This document shows positions 24,010 to 35,057 of a stretch of DNA of 64,000 nt, piece by piece (within the stretch, counting starts at the first letter, position 1; every line of letters starts with the position of its first letter). Origin of the DNA: Magnaporthiopsis rhizophila (lineage: Eukaryota; Ascomycota; Sordariomycetes; Magnaporthales; Magnaporthaceae); the NCBI GenBank assembly GCA_003049465.1, contig PYSS01000069.1, positions 1 through 64,000 on the forward strand, read 5' to 3'. The notes beneath the pieces were generated by a model, which saw nothing but the letters and a program-made list of their open reading frames with translations, had not been told where the DNA came from and searched no databases. The position numbers and the translations under genes were made by a program.

Positions 24010-24666
24010 TTTGTCGCGATCGAGATGCTTCGGCGGGGTGACAGGGTATGCTGCGGTAAATTCTGGGGAGGGTTGGAGGCGACTAAAATATCTCTAGGCA
24101 GCACGTAGGTAAGGCGATAAAAGGGCCTTTGCCGTGATGAGAATAATTGTTTTCTCTTGGGGGTATTGGATGTCGAGAGCGTGTGCAGTCTGTTCCGTCC
24201 TGGGCTCGGAATCTGCGCGATCCCACCAAAAAAATGGTTGGTGTAATTCGGTCCTCCCAAATTTCATTCGGTGCGTGGGGGTGGGCATGCGGGGCAACGC
24301 CGCCTTTCGCTCAAAAAAGCTTGACGAACAAGAGAAGATGTATCACCTGACTGGCATGTCACGTGGGCCCGCGGTGATCGCCAACAACGCAACGGAGGCC
24401 GTGGTATAAAGCAGTGTGTTGTTCATATATTCATACGTCCTATATTCTCCATAACCGGCCCTTCGATCGAGGCCACAACCCGTCCGTTCGAAAAGGAGGA
24501 GTTTTATCGGATCCTTCATTGTGTCTCATTGAGGAGTCCCATGGCTGCATCGCGTCGAGACTTACCATGGCCCTGCCTCCACTGTGACGACGACTCTATC
24601 GTCCTCCATCCATCGAATATCTCCTCGCCGTCGGGATTGTGGCTATCCGGATGCTCACACCTGCAA
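24010..24666. other. Intergenic region, eIF3d promoter
   Basis: 657 bp upstream of eIF3d and downstream of the bZIP gene, both on the minus strand. No gene seen. Confidence 0.6.
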
Positions 24667-26544
24667 CTAGTACCCGGTCACATACTCGGTTATCCTGGGC
24701 TGGTAGTAGATTTCGGGCTTTGTGGAGAAGACGTTCTCGAGCGCATCGCGAACCTCGAATTCCTCCATGACGGCGCCAAATCTAGCGGAAGTTGCGTCAG
24801 CTTTTCGAACCCCATAGCGGCTATCGGATCTGCATGATAAGGCGTACCCGTAGCAGCGGACCTTGCGGCCCAGCTCATCGGTTAACTTCTGGAAGTCCTG
24901 GAGAGACATCTCCGCCAGCCGAGGATGCGCGAGGACCATGCCCCATGCCATCACCGGTGTGATCTCGCCGTCCAGGTTCAGGCGCTTGCTCAGGTCGAGT
25001 AGGGTGTTGAGATCAGCCTTGGAGAGCTCCCAGGTGCGTTGACCCGAATCAAGGTCGCCGCCCTTGACGTTGGCATAGCCGAAAGGGATGTCAGGGGTCA
25101 GCTCCGGGAACGGCTCGGGAGGGCAGGACGCCATCAGGGCATGGCCGCACGGCTCCACGCCACCGGTCTCAATTCCACGCTCCAACAGCCAGGGGAGGTG
25201 ATCCATGCATGGCTTCTCGAGACTAATATGAAGATGAGTAAGCACGATTTGAATAACGAAGGAAGAAAAGAGCGAGACAGAGAAGAACAGAGAAAGAAAA
25301 TCCACACACAGTCTGGGGATCCAGTCTGCCGGTGGCCTCTCAATGACGGTCTTGGTATAATGTGCTGAAAACACTCTCATACACGAGCGGAGGGAAATCC
25401 TCTGGCGTGTCGATATGTGCATGGGCGTGTGGATGTGTGGGTGTGTGTGTATATGTGAATGTGTATGGAGCGAATGTGTGGTAGTCACCGACTCTGCTTG
25501 GCTTCTATGATGCATTCCACTGAAAGCAGTGACTACTGATGGGGCGGTGACATGTATGCCTTCGAGGGGTTTTCGTACGTTAAGACGAAGTCGATCCCAG
25601 CTTGATCATAATCCATGGCCGGATTCCTCTGCGCGCTCTGCCCATGGCCTTGCGAGTGGCTGTGAACATGATGCGGCGGCTGATGCTTGTGCTCCTGGCT
25701 CGGGTGTCTGGCCACGGTGTGCGACTGCCCGCCAATTGTGTTGGCCGAGAGCGGCGGCGGCGTAAAGGCGCTCGTGTGCGACGATGGGGCGCCGCCCCCG
25801 TAGCCGCTTGTTGAGGAGGCATAGCCGATGCTCGGGTTGCTTATTGAGTCGTCCCCGAAGCCGCTGATCATGCCGCTCAGCGATATTCCGTTCTGCGCGA
25901 GCAGCTGCTTGAGCTGCTGATTCTCGCTGGCGAGGCGCTCCTTGTCTTGTGAAGCATTGCTGTAGACCTCCTTGAGCCGCAGGACCTCGTCCTCCAAAGC
26001 TTTGATGTAGAGCTCTTTCCTTTCTCGGTGAGTCCTATCCAAAGAGGGTGCGCACGCACACAGAACCGTTAGGCGTATGCACGAGACCTCGAGCGAACGC
26101 GCAGCCCACACCGTACGCCCGCCTCGAAGGGGAGGTATTCCTCTGGGAAGGCGACACTAGAACTCACCGTTGTGCCTGTCGGTTCAGCTCCTGCCGCCTG
26201 GTCAGAGCAGGCTTACTGTCCGGTTTGGGCCCTCTTCTTTTCGGGGCAGATCCATCTGCTGCTCAGGCCGTTAGAGACTGCCGTACTTGCCACCCGGGAC
26301 GAAGACGGATCGGCATACCTCTGGTCGTTCTCTTATCCGTAAGCGTCTTCAGAAAATTCAAATTCAGTGACCCCAGCGGGCTCTTGTCCTGGCCGCCGCC
26401 GCCATAGTTCTGGGACGGCGTGACGGGAGATAGACTCGAGGACATGGCTGATCTCCCGCGAGGCGAGGGGCCACTGCCACTTGCGGGGGAGCTCGAATGT
26501 GATGGCGAAGGGTACGCCGCCGCTATGGGGCCAAGGTCAGCCAT
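24667..26544 (-). CDS. bZIP transcription factor with conserved fungal C-terminal domain
   Basis: Nuclear DNA-binding regulator. Five exons: 26544-26319, 26255-26168, 26034-25579, 25222-24848 and 24781-24667, giving 419 residues. Residues 1-75 are Ser/Pro-rich. The basic region is built across introns 1 and 2: KRRGPKPDSKPALTRRQ, then NRQAQRTHR, which matches N-x2-A-Q-x3-R. The zipper (ALEDEVLRLKEVY to LKQLLAQNGI) follows. A Gly/Ser/His/Pro linker leads to a C-terminal domain: DFVLTLEKPCMDHLPWLLERG, GHALMASCPP, LNLDGEITPVMAWGMVL and KVRCYGFGAVMEEFEVRDAL. Intron lengths are 63, 133, 356 and 66 nt; the last is stop-free and in frame. I recognise the C-terminal domain as recurring in ascomycete bZIPs but cannot name the regulated pathway. 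A hexanucleotide repeat lies about 525 bp upstream. Confidence 0.87.
25405..25470. repeat. TG-rich microsatellite-like stretch inside a bZIP intron
   Basis: Degenerate GTGTG/ATGTG run lying within intron 3 (25223-25578) of the bZIP gene; it reads CA-rich on the transcribed strand. Confidence 0.7.
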
Positions 26545-27076
26545 AATTGCGAGATCCTGGGTGTTTCTGTGCTATGACGATGATATGCAGCGTTGATCCA
26601 TGGGCGCCAGCGCCCCGCTCAGCAGCTTGCGTCTAGCGTCTCCGTATACCAGGCTCTTCTTCCACTATCCCATTGTCCACTGTTGAGGCTCGGCGGCGGC
26701 AGCGTCTCTTGAAATGACGAGGACAAAGAGATGTAGCCGGTCCCCGCAAGGAGACGGAACCGAGAACGAGGTGAAGGGGAAGTTCAGGTGACAAGAGAAG
26801 GCGGGACCGATTTGACTCGTGCGGGATGAAGGATGGTAACGGGATTGAGTGAACCAAAGGGCAGCGACTTTGGGTCGTTGCCGATCCAGTGCTGGTGATG
26901 AACAGCAGGCACAGCTTTGTGGTACCTTACCTGGAAGTGCGCGGCGCCGGGATGGCGGCTCAATGCCTTTATGATTTTCCTCGTCTGTAACTTTGAGTGC
27001 GCAGCAAAGAGCAGGATATGGTTGGTTGCAGACCAAGGCCTGAGTTGTCGCGGCCCGTGTTCCAGTCCGACAGTGA

Positions 27077-27146
<70 letters not shown>

Positions 27147-29247
27147 ACTGGACGGGACGGGACAGAACAGCGCGAGATGGAATGAAAAGAGGAGAGATTC
27201 CGTGGGCCTCGAGCCCGTCCCTGCGTCAATGCGGGGCACCCTTTTCTTGCGACGGAGGCGACAAAGACTGCAAGGGCGCTGCTTTAGGCGTCCCAATCGA
27301 GGTCTGGCTTTAATGGTGTGGGCGGGCGCGTTGGCCGGGGTGGACAGGTATCAATTGGCTGTGCCGCGACCTTGATTGGGGTGCCAAGCTGGGCCCCGAA
27401 GCTCCGGGGCGAGCCCCAGAGAATGGGTGGAGGGTCGGGGAGTACAGCTATTGGCACTGGACGGACGACACTGGAGTGAAACCAGCTCAAGGGCCAGGGG
27501 CAGGGGATGCTCGGCTCGCTATGCCGAATAGTCAAGCCGGAGGTCTTTCGCTTCGTTTTTTGTCAGGGCATGGCAATTCTCCAAAATCTTTTTGGGCGGA
27601 TCAAGGCCAGAGTATTTATATTTGGATGGGCCACGTTGCTTATTGTAGTCCCTTGGACGGTGCTCGCTTGCCCAACCTGGGGCTTGCGTTCTCTCACGGA
27701 CGGAAAAGTGGCTTGGCTCGCGTGTCCGCGTCGAGGGCGCGGCGGAAATTCCGTCTCGGAGCACTTTGTCCATTGGAACAGTCCGGTGTGGGTAGTCTCT
27801 TATCTCCATGAGATCACAAGACATGGGATCTTCTAGGGCAGCGAGACTACCGATCGCCTTCGCTGACAGAAGACGGAGGAATTAGTCATTTGCTGAAGTG
27901 CTTAGACATCGCCCATATAGCCATCCGCGAGAGAATGGGGGGGCGTGAATGACTTCATTTCTCATATAAGCATGGAATATTACCACGACCAAAGCTACCA
28001 GCAAAGTGGCGGAGCACCTGAAGAGCGTGGCTCTGAGGCTGGTGCTGACAGACCAGGGAGCTGTGAGTTACGGATTTCGCTCGGCTACACCCCACCGAAG
28101 CCAGGGACCGGGGCCTGTTGCTAGGCTCGCACCAGGATCTTCCACTCAATTATATGAACGGATGCTTCGTCCTCTATCCTAACAATCAAAAGAATGCACC
28201 AAGCGACTGGGTTGTATCACCCGAGTCTCGACAGTGTTTGTCTTCCTAATGGTGGGACTTTCGTCAGTCGCCTAAGCTAGCCAGGCGGCGGCGAGGGGCT
28301 TTGTCCAGCGCGAGCAGCGAGCCGTATCTGGAAAGGCACGCTTCTCTTGGACGCTTGGCCGATCCGGCTTGGCCCGGAGCCGAGTTTGGCTCAAGTCCGA
28401 GCCGTGTTCCACAAAGCGGTCTAGATCCATCCACGCTTTTAGCGCGCTATGGAGGACATCATCTCGAGAACCGATTTAGGGCTGCGGGAGGTTTGTGTGC
28501 GACCTGGCGTCTAGCGATATGTGCGCCCGTCGCTGAATTAAAGACAGACGCCATCACACAACCCATCCCATGTCTCCGTCAAAACTCCAGCTCATGCCGT
28601 CCCGATCTAGTGCGACCTCGACCCCGTATGTACGCTCCCCCAACCGAGGATCAATGACAGGGGGCACATAGTTTTCTGCACGTCAGCCGAGAGACAGTCC
28701 CACGGGACACGGACCACGACACATGAGACTCTTTGCCTGTCTGAAACCCGCGTCGTTTTGCTGGTGGTGCGAATTCATGGGCGTCAACGTCCGAATGCAC
28801 CTCTTTCTCTCTTGTATTCCCCTGCTCCTGGCTACCTTTCAGACCTGTCCATCTTCCTTTCCCTTTTCCGCTCTTGTGCAACCATATTCGCTTCCCATTC
28901 ATTGGCCAACTTCCCCAGACGACGCACCCCAACCCCCTGAGACCAACGGGAAGGGGGAAAAAATCCACCGAAACGTGCTACCCACCAAGGGGAAACCGAT
29001 TCTCGCTTTCTTTTTTCCTTCCATGTGTGACGGACGATTATTCGTAGGTATAGTCGCTCTATCCTGATATCTGATCGCCCATACGAGACAACCAACACAC
29101 GCCCACTAAATCCGGCCCTACCCGAGCCCAATTTTCTCGGCCGGGTCTGTCTACCTACCTAGACAGGTAGGAAAGTGGGCGATCTCTGACGATCCGGTTG
29201 GCGAGGGCGAGACTCGGCTGTGCCCACGCACGACTCCGGCTTCAGCA
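26545..29247. other. Divergent intergenic region, bZIP and acyltransferase genes
   Basis: 2.7 kb shared upstream region. It contains the GACAGC hexamer repeat and a CTACCTACCTAGACAGGTAGG element near 29150-29170. No gene is supported. Confidence 0.55.
27069..27144. repeat. (GACAGC)n hexanucleotide tandem repeat, about 12 copies
   Basis: Near-perfect repeat beginning with one GACAGT variant and then GACAGC units. It lies about 525-600 bp upstream of the bZIP start codon, in its promoter or 5' leader. Because the unit has no stop in any frame, all six frames stay open here (Asp-Ser, Ala-Val and similar dipeptides), which makes false ORFs. Confidence 0.95.
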
Positions 29248-30368
29248 ATGGGTCGCCGGGGAAGTGGCAACGTCTTCACCCACGTCCGGGGCGCCATCCT
29301 CATAGCGCCCTGGGTCCTGTGGCTTCTCCTCACCGATGTCGCTGTGTCGGTTCTGCTCCCGCTAAAGAGCTTGTTCCCCGATGCCGTGTACGACCTGTCG
29401 TCCGCGCTGGCGTGGACCGTCTGGCGCTGGATCCAGCACTGCTTCGAGGGCTTCAGCGGCGCCACCGTGGTCGTCTCCGGGGACCAGCTCCCGGCGGGCG
29501 AGAGCGCCATTGCCGTTGCCAATCACGTGGCCTGGACTGATTTCTACATGATACAGCACCTCGCCATTCCTGCCAAGATGCTCGGCAGGTGCCGGTACTT
29601 TGCCAAGAGCGAGCTCCGCGCTGTACCTTTTCTCGGCTGGGGCATGTGGGCGCTGGGCATGCCGATGGTCAGTCGGAACTGGATTCAGGACAAGGATGAG
29701 CTGAGCAAGGTGTTCCAAGGCATCGTGAGCAGGAGGTGGCCGACTTGTAAGTCCCGACTCCCCTGCCGGCCGCAAATAAAACCCCTGTTCTCCCCCTCCC
29801 ACCCCGCCGCACACCATATATATTCCCCTCTCAGCACTTGCAGGATCGGCCGATGGCCCACCAAATAGAGATGGAGAGATGCGATTTGTTGACTGTGATG
29901 GTGGCCACAGGGCTCATTTCATTCTCTGAGGCCACCCGCTTCACGCCCAAGAAATACGAGGCGTCACGTGCCTGGTGCATCACCAAGAACAAGCCGCAGC
30001 CGAAGCACCTCCTGTATCCGCGAACCAAGGGCTTCGTCGCCACCGTCAACCATCTCCGCCACGCACCGCAGGTCAAGGCCGTTTATGACGTCGCCATTGC
30101 CTACCAGAAGGGCTCGCGCTGGCAGGTCGCTCCGACGTTCTGGGATTCAGTCAGCGTCCCCGGCTTGTCGGTGCCCTCGGGAAGCGGTGGCCCGGGGTTC
30201 AGGTTCCACGTTCACGTTCGGCGGTTCCCGATAGAGCAGCTGCCACAAACTGACGAGGACCTGGCCCGTTGGTTGGAACAGCGCTGGGTCGAGAAGGGGG
30301 AGTGGCTCGAAGGGCTCAGGCAGGAGTGGGCGGGCGATTCCGACAGCCCAGAGGACGTCAAGGCGTGA
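29248..30368 (+). CDS. 1-acylglycerol-3-phosphate acyltransferase / lysocardiolipin-type acyltransferase
   Basis: PlsC-family membrane enzyme that transfers an acyl chain to a lysophospholipid, probably at the ER; closest in pattern to LCLAT1/AGPAT8 and yeast Cst26. Exons are 29248-29746 and 29911-30368; the 164-nt intron (GTAAGT...CCACAG) joins RRWPTWLISFSEATR. The protein is 318 residues. A hydrophobic segment lies at about 15-40 (ILIAPWVLWLLLTDVAV). The catalytic H-x4-D motif is NHVAWTD at 92-98. The substrate-binding motif III is FSEATRFTPKK (171-181), where the usual consensus is F-P-E-G-T-R. Then LYPRTKGFVATVNHLR and VKAVYDVAIAY match the LCLAT-type C-terminal half. The acyl acceptor cannot be told from sequence. 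It is divergent from the bZIP gene. Confidence 0.88.
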
Positions 30369-33300
30369 CCACAACCCACGCAACGCTGGTTCCCCGGTTT
30401 TCTTTCCTTTTTTTCATGTCTCACTCCCCTCGCCAGGCCAAGACTTCGAGCTAGCATCAAATGGTGATGTAGCTTGGCTGACACGACTGCCGACATGCCT
30501 GCAGTTCAGCACACCAACCCGCGTCGTGGCAGAGACCTGCGGGAAACTGTTGCTGTGACGTGAGGGACCTTCCGGTTTGTGCAAGCTACATGTACTACTG
30601 ACCGACAGCCACACCTTCTCCCTCAGACGAACATTTCTGGTGCGTAGTAGATATTTGCCAAAGAAAACGGCTGATCTCCCTCAGAGGCGCCCAGCGGCGC
30701 ACGCATGAATCACACAATTTTCCGCACGCAACCAATCTCGGCCCTGGCATCCATCGGGCCAACGGTCATTCGCTGTCCAGTGGCACAGCAGCAGCCCATG
30801 CGCCCAGTGAGGATGCAGTTTGGCAAGTGGCGGGCAGCTGTCGTGCGTAATCTGCGCGTCAGATGGGTGCATACACACACAGACATTGCATGTTAAATGC
30901 GCCAGAAACAGGTGTATGCGGCAGCTCCGAAGGGTGGCCGATATTACAGACCTCCGGACATTGGCTGTAAGCCATATCAGGCTCGGGGTGGGTTCGACTC
31001 TCCCGAGCGGCACAGCATGACTGCCTGCATGGCCCGCATCCAGTCTGTTCGCCTACGCCACAGCGATGTACCCGTCCGGTTGTCCGGGTCACCTTGGAGG
31101 GAGGGAGGGGTGGATGTTGGCGGATAGTACGGATAAAGACTGTTGGGGCAGTCAGGATGGGAGGATGAGTTGACGGGCTTCCGACGTAACGGCATTCCCC
31201 TTGCAAGCGGGTGGCCGTGCCCATTAGGCGCGACTACGGCCGCGAGAGGGAAAAGAGAGTGGGTTTCAGGGCGGGACATGGAATGGAGGGCGGGAGAAGA
31301 GGGGTCGATGACGATCTTTGGCTGGCAACTCAGTCGGGTCCTCCTGCCAGCGATCGGCGGTGGTTGCATCACCATGGCCACGAGATCACACAGCGAAGAA
31401 TGTAGAAATCCATATTCCAAAGAGGGTGTGTGTCCAAGCGATAACCCGCGGCTCGTGAAACAGGCGGAGAAAGGTCATCGGCCGTGTCATTGGAAGGACT
31501 GAAGGAACGGCATTGGCCTTTCAGAGGCTAAAGCATTCTATGTGTCCGAGATACGACAGACTGACGACAACCTATCGTGCCGGTATAGCATCTAAGGGTT
31601 TACGGTGTAAAAGAACAAAAAATTATCCATGATAAGGAGACACCAATTCGATCATCACCCATGCAAAGCACGACCAAGGCCGGGGTTGTCGCCCTCCTGT
31701 GTGAATGGCTTGCATGGACGGCGGGTTTGGACACTCGAGATTGGACGGCTCGTCTCTAAATCATGGGTCGCCCAAGCCCTGGGCTGTTGGATGGGTAGAG
31801 AGACTGCTGATAAATCGGCGTCCGCACGGCCGTCAGAGGATGGGCGCCATGCCCACGACAAGACGGGATGGCAAACTGGGATGGATCTCTTTGCTAAATC
31901 AAGAACAACCCGATGTTTGAGCAAACACAAAGCAAGATGGAACAGAGAAATGCATCCGGATGTCTATGCGAAAAGGGGACTTGGCGGGAGGAGATAAAAA
32001 GTTATGAGGCTACCACTCCCCGCATGCAGATATTTAAAGTCGAAGTCTGAATAAGGAAAAGCAACCTCAACCACCACCGGCACACACAAAAATGTGGTAG
32101 CTAGACCAAAAGGGCAACACAGCCGTTGCACCGGTCGGAAATAGCGAAAAAGAAAGGAACAGGAAAAAGAAAAACCTTAGCCGGGGACAGTGGCTCGTTT
32201 CATCCGACAGCCGCCCAACTTTGACCGCTGGATCATGCCCCCATGAATCAGGTCGATACTGCGTGTGGGTAGCGTCGCTTCATCGGCAATGCATCCCAGT
32301 GGGCGGCCTTGGGCTCCATGCGGTGCAACGGCTGGGGTCTGGTAGGAGGAGTCACGGCCTCGTGAGGGGTCGTGCTGCAGCAACTGCAGCGGCCTGGCAG
32401 ACAGGAAGGAAAAAAAAAAAACACCAGACTCACGCGGGCACTAATGCATCCAATCATGCCATCCATTCAACGCACTCTAACGCACTGTATTCATTTTTAG
32501 GCGCAGGGGCTAGCACACCGGTCCCCGTGCGGGCTTACTAGGAGCTGGTTATTTGTTCCCACGGCGGTTGCCTTTTTTTGTTTCTGTTTGTGGTCATGTT
32601 GTTTTGTTTCTTGCATAAATAATGGGCGGGCAATGGCGTGGGAACCAAAGCACCCACCCGCTGCTAGCCCACCGAGAGGAAACAGAAACGGCCCCATGGA
32701 TATTGACCCATATCGTACGGGCGGTCCGGAATCATAGGTTTGGGGTTGTCAGACATCATGCGTCCACAGAAACGGCTGTATCGGTTGTTAGGGCCTCCTT
32801 GTCATAACCGCTTGTCAGAGGTTGCACCGGCTGCTACAGGTGGTTCCGGTGGCAGCCTATGGAGAGTGCAGATTTGAGCAAGTTATGGAGATGTGGGTGA
32901 AAAGGTGTGGCTCGAAATACAGTAGCGGGTGATGTCTGCTGAGGTCACCCGGGCCCAGGAGCACCATCGGGATGCAGCCACAGGTCTCGCTCCTGCTGCT
33001 GCTGCTGCTGGGTGTGGGGAGAGGGGCCCGCGTCGACCGACGCGTGTTCAGATTCTCACGGCGAACCAGCAGATGAAGGACCCAGCATATGAGGCTTTGT
33101 CACAAACGGAAACACTCTCCTCCCTCCACTGGCATTCGCTTTCCTGCCCTGATAGTATTGCCTCAACGGACCCATCGCTACATCACACCACACAAAGACC
33201 ACTGCGTAAGGGCGTTTTGGTCCGAACGCAGTCCAGATGGGCGCATACATAGTTTACGGTTTGCGCGGAGACGAACAAGCGGCACTGTCCATTCTTGCTG

Positions 33301-35057
33301 GAGACTACTCCTCCATTGCCGACGCAGGATTTCACACCCTCCCTTCCTGACTGCTACCATTACCTAAGTAAAAGCTGCGAATCTTTGTCTGCCAGCCTGC
33401 AGATGCAGGGCAGCAACAATCGCGATTTTGGTCACGCCCTTTCGGCGGTGATCGGAGATCATCGTCGGCTAAGACTGATCAGCACCCAGGTCGCCTTACA
33501 GCACGGCAAGGGTGCAAGACCACCATCCTCCCATCCTGTCCCTTGGCGCGCTAACTCAATCCCATCGAGGACCCTAGCAACCCCTGTGCAGTCAGCCTGG
33601 GTAGTGCTGCTGGGATTTGCTGCTTTGCTTTGCTGGGTCTCTCTTCCAACGGATAGGCCGCCCTGACTCCATCTGGGGAATTACGTCAATGCCTGAGACT
33701 TTGATGGAGATGTTTTGTGTGGATTAATCCATGTTCTTAGTCTTGAGTGAGGCGTGCACTTTATGTAATTCTTGTCCTCCTCTTCAGGGCCCAATTCCTC
33801 TTATTATATACCAGCACGTGTGTATAATAAGCCCCCACGAATCTACTCTTGCTCACCGCTGCCATTGCCAAGTTTCCCATTCGTATTTTGAAGCCTAATA
33901 AGAAAAGATGATTGTAATAATAAACAAAGAAAAGTCCCTTTTCACGCATCACCTCCAGATCCTTGCCACAGTCGCCTGGAACCACCCTCCTAGTCAATCA
34001 CAAACGGTGGAGCTCCCGTGGAAAAGACCAACAAAGGATCAGGTTCACTTTCTGGTTGGGCTGTATACAGTGTAACGCTACCTTGTGGACTCGACAACTC
34101 CAGGCAACTCGGACCAAACCTGGCCTGATCCATGTAGCTGTACTGTCACTCCCCCCAAGGCCGGACCATTATCATTGGTCAGACCAGGGATGCTTCCCCG
34201 CCTACCCCACCCAGCACAATCCGCACAGTGCTCGTCCTGCACTCACTGCGGCGTCGGGTGCCTTTCAACTCTGCTGGCGCTGGCGCTGGTGCTGGTCCCA
34301 CATTAAACTTTGTTCCCACTCTCGAGCGCAGCCCACCGACGACACCATAACAAAGTCAACTGCTGCTGCAAGGCGGCGAGTTTGCTGCACATCCTACTAC
34401 CCCCCTCGCTGGCCGGCTTCCGCCCCTTTCCGTCCGACTCGACTCTGCTGACGGCGCTTTCGTCTCGATCACCTCAAAAGCACAGCCAGCAGGTTTCTGA
34501 GCGGCTCCCGCACTCGCCTCGGGGGGAGAAACGACTGGGCTCGAGGTTCCTTTGTTTGTCGCTCGTTCGTTCGCCTTGCCGGGGCCACCGCCTTGTGTGG
34601 ACGGTGGTCAGTTGGGCGTGCCGACGCTCCAATGCGAGTGTCCGCACGCGACAACCTCCTCTCCTGCTCTTCAGCAACACCCACGGGAGACATCGCCGCC
34701 AATTCCCTATGATGTCTGGGGGCCCATCGGGTTTCTAGGCTGTGGCTCCCGCCAGACCCCGCTGGCTCCCTCACCAGTTCGCTCTGATCGCGCCCGCCAC
34801 GAACCTCGAGACGACCAAACGACCTGTAGATCGATCTACGCGAGCCGCCGCCCGCGTCCTGGCCCGTGTGCCGTCCGCTTCCACACGCCGGCCGCGCCTT
34901 CCGGCTCGAAACGTGCTGCCCACACTCTACCCCGCGGCAACCTTCCCTGGAACCCACCGACCGACGAGATCATTCCTACGAAAGAGGCAGAGTCCGCCTT
35001 TGACAAATACCCGATGCCATCGCCTCCAACAGCCCTGTGCCCTTTCTGCCGTATACA
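30369..35057. other. Gene-poor 4.7 kb stretch upstream of rim15
   Basis: No open frame with family-like composition was found. The part next to rim15 (about 33.9-35.05 kb) is pyrimidine-rich and probably carries the promoter and a long 5' leader. A hairpin GCTCGGG/CCCGAGC lies at 30981-31008. GCTGGC/GCTGGT runs occur near 34270-34300 and CTGCTG runs near 32995-33010. Confidence 0.5.

Noticed and set aside
26997..27185. Open frame encoding a long Ser-Asp dipeptide repeat
   Set aside because: It is the GACAGC hexamer repeat, open in all six frames; no flanking coding signal.
30928..31011. tRNA-like A box (TGGCCGATATT) and B box (GGTTCGACTCT) with hairpins
   Set aside because: The T-stem has a mismatch, and the acceptor strands (CGAAGGG and GAGCGGC) do not pair. 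At best a degenerate tRNA-derived relic.
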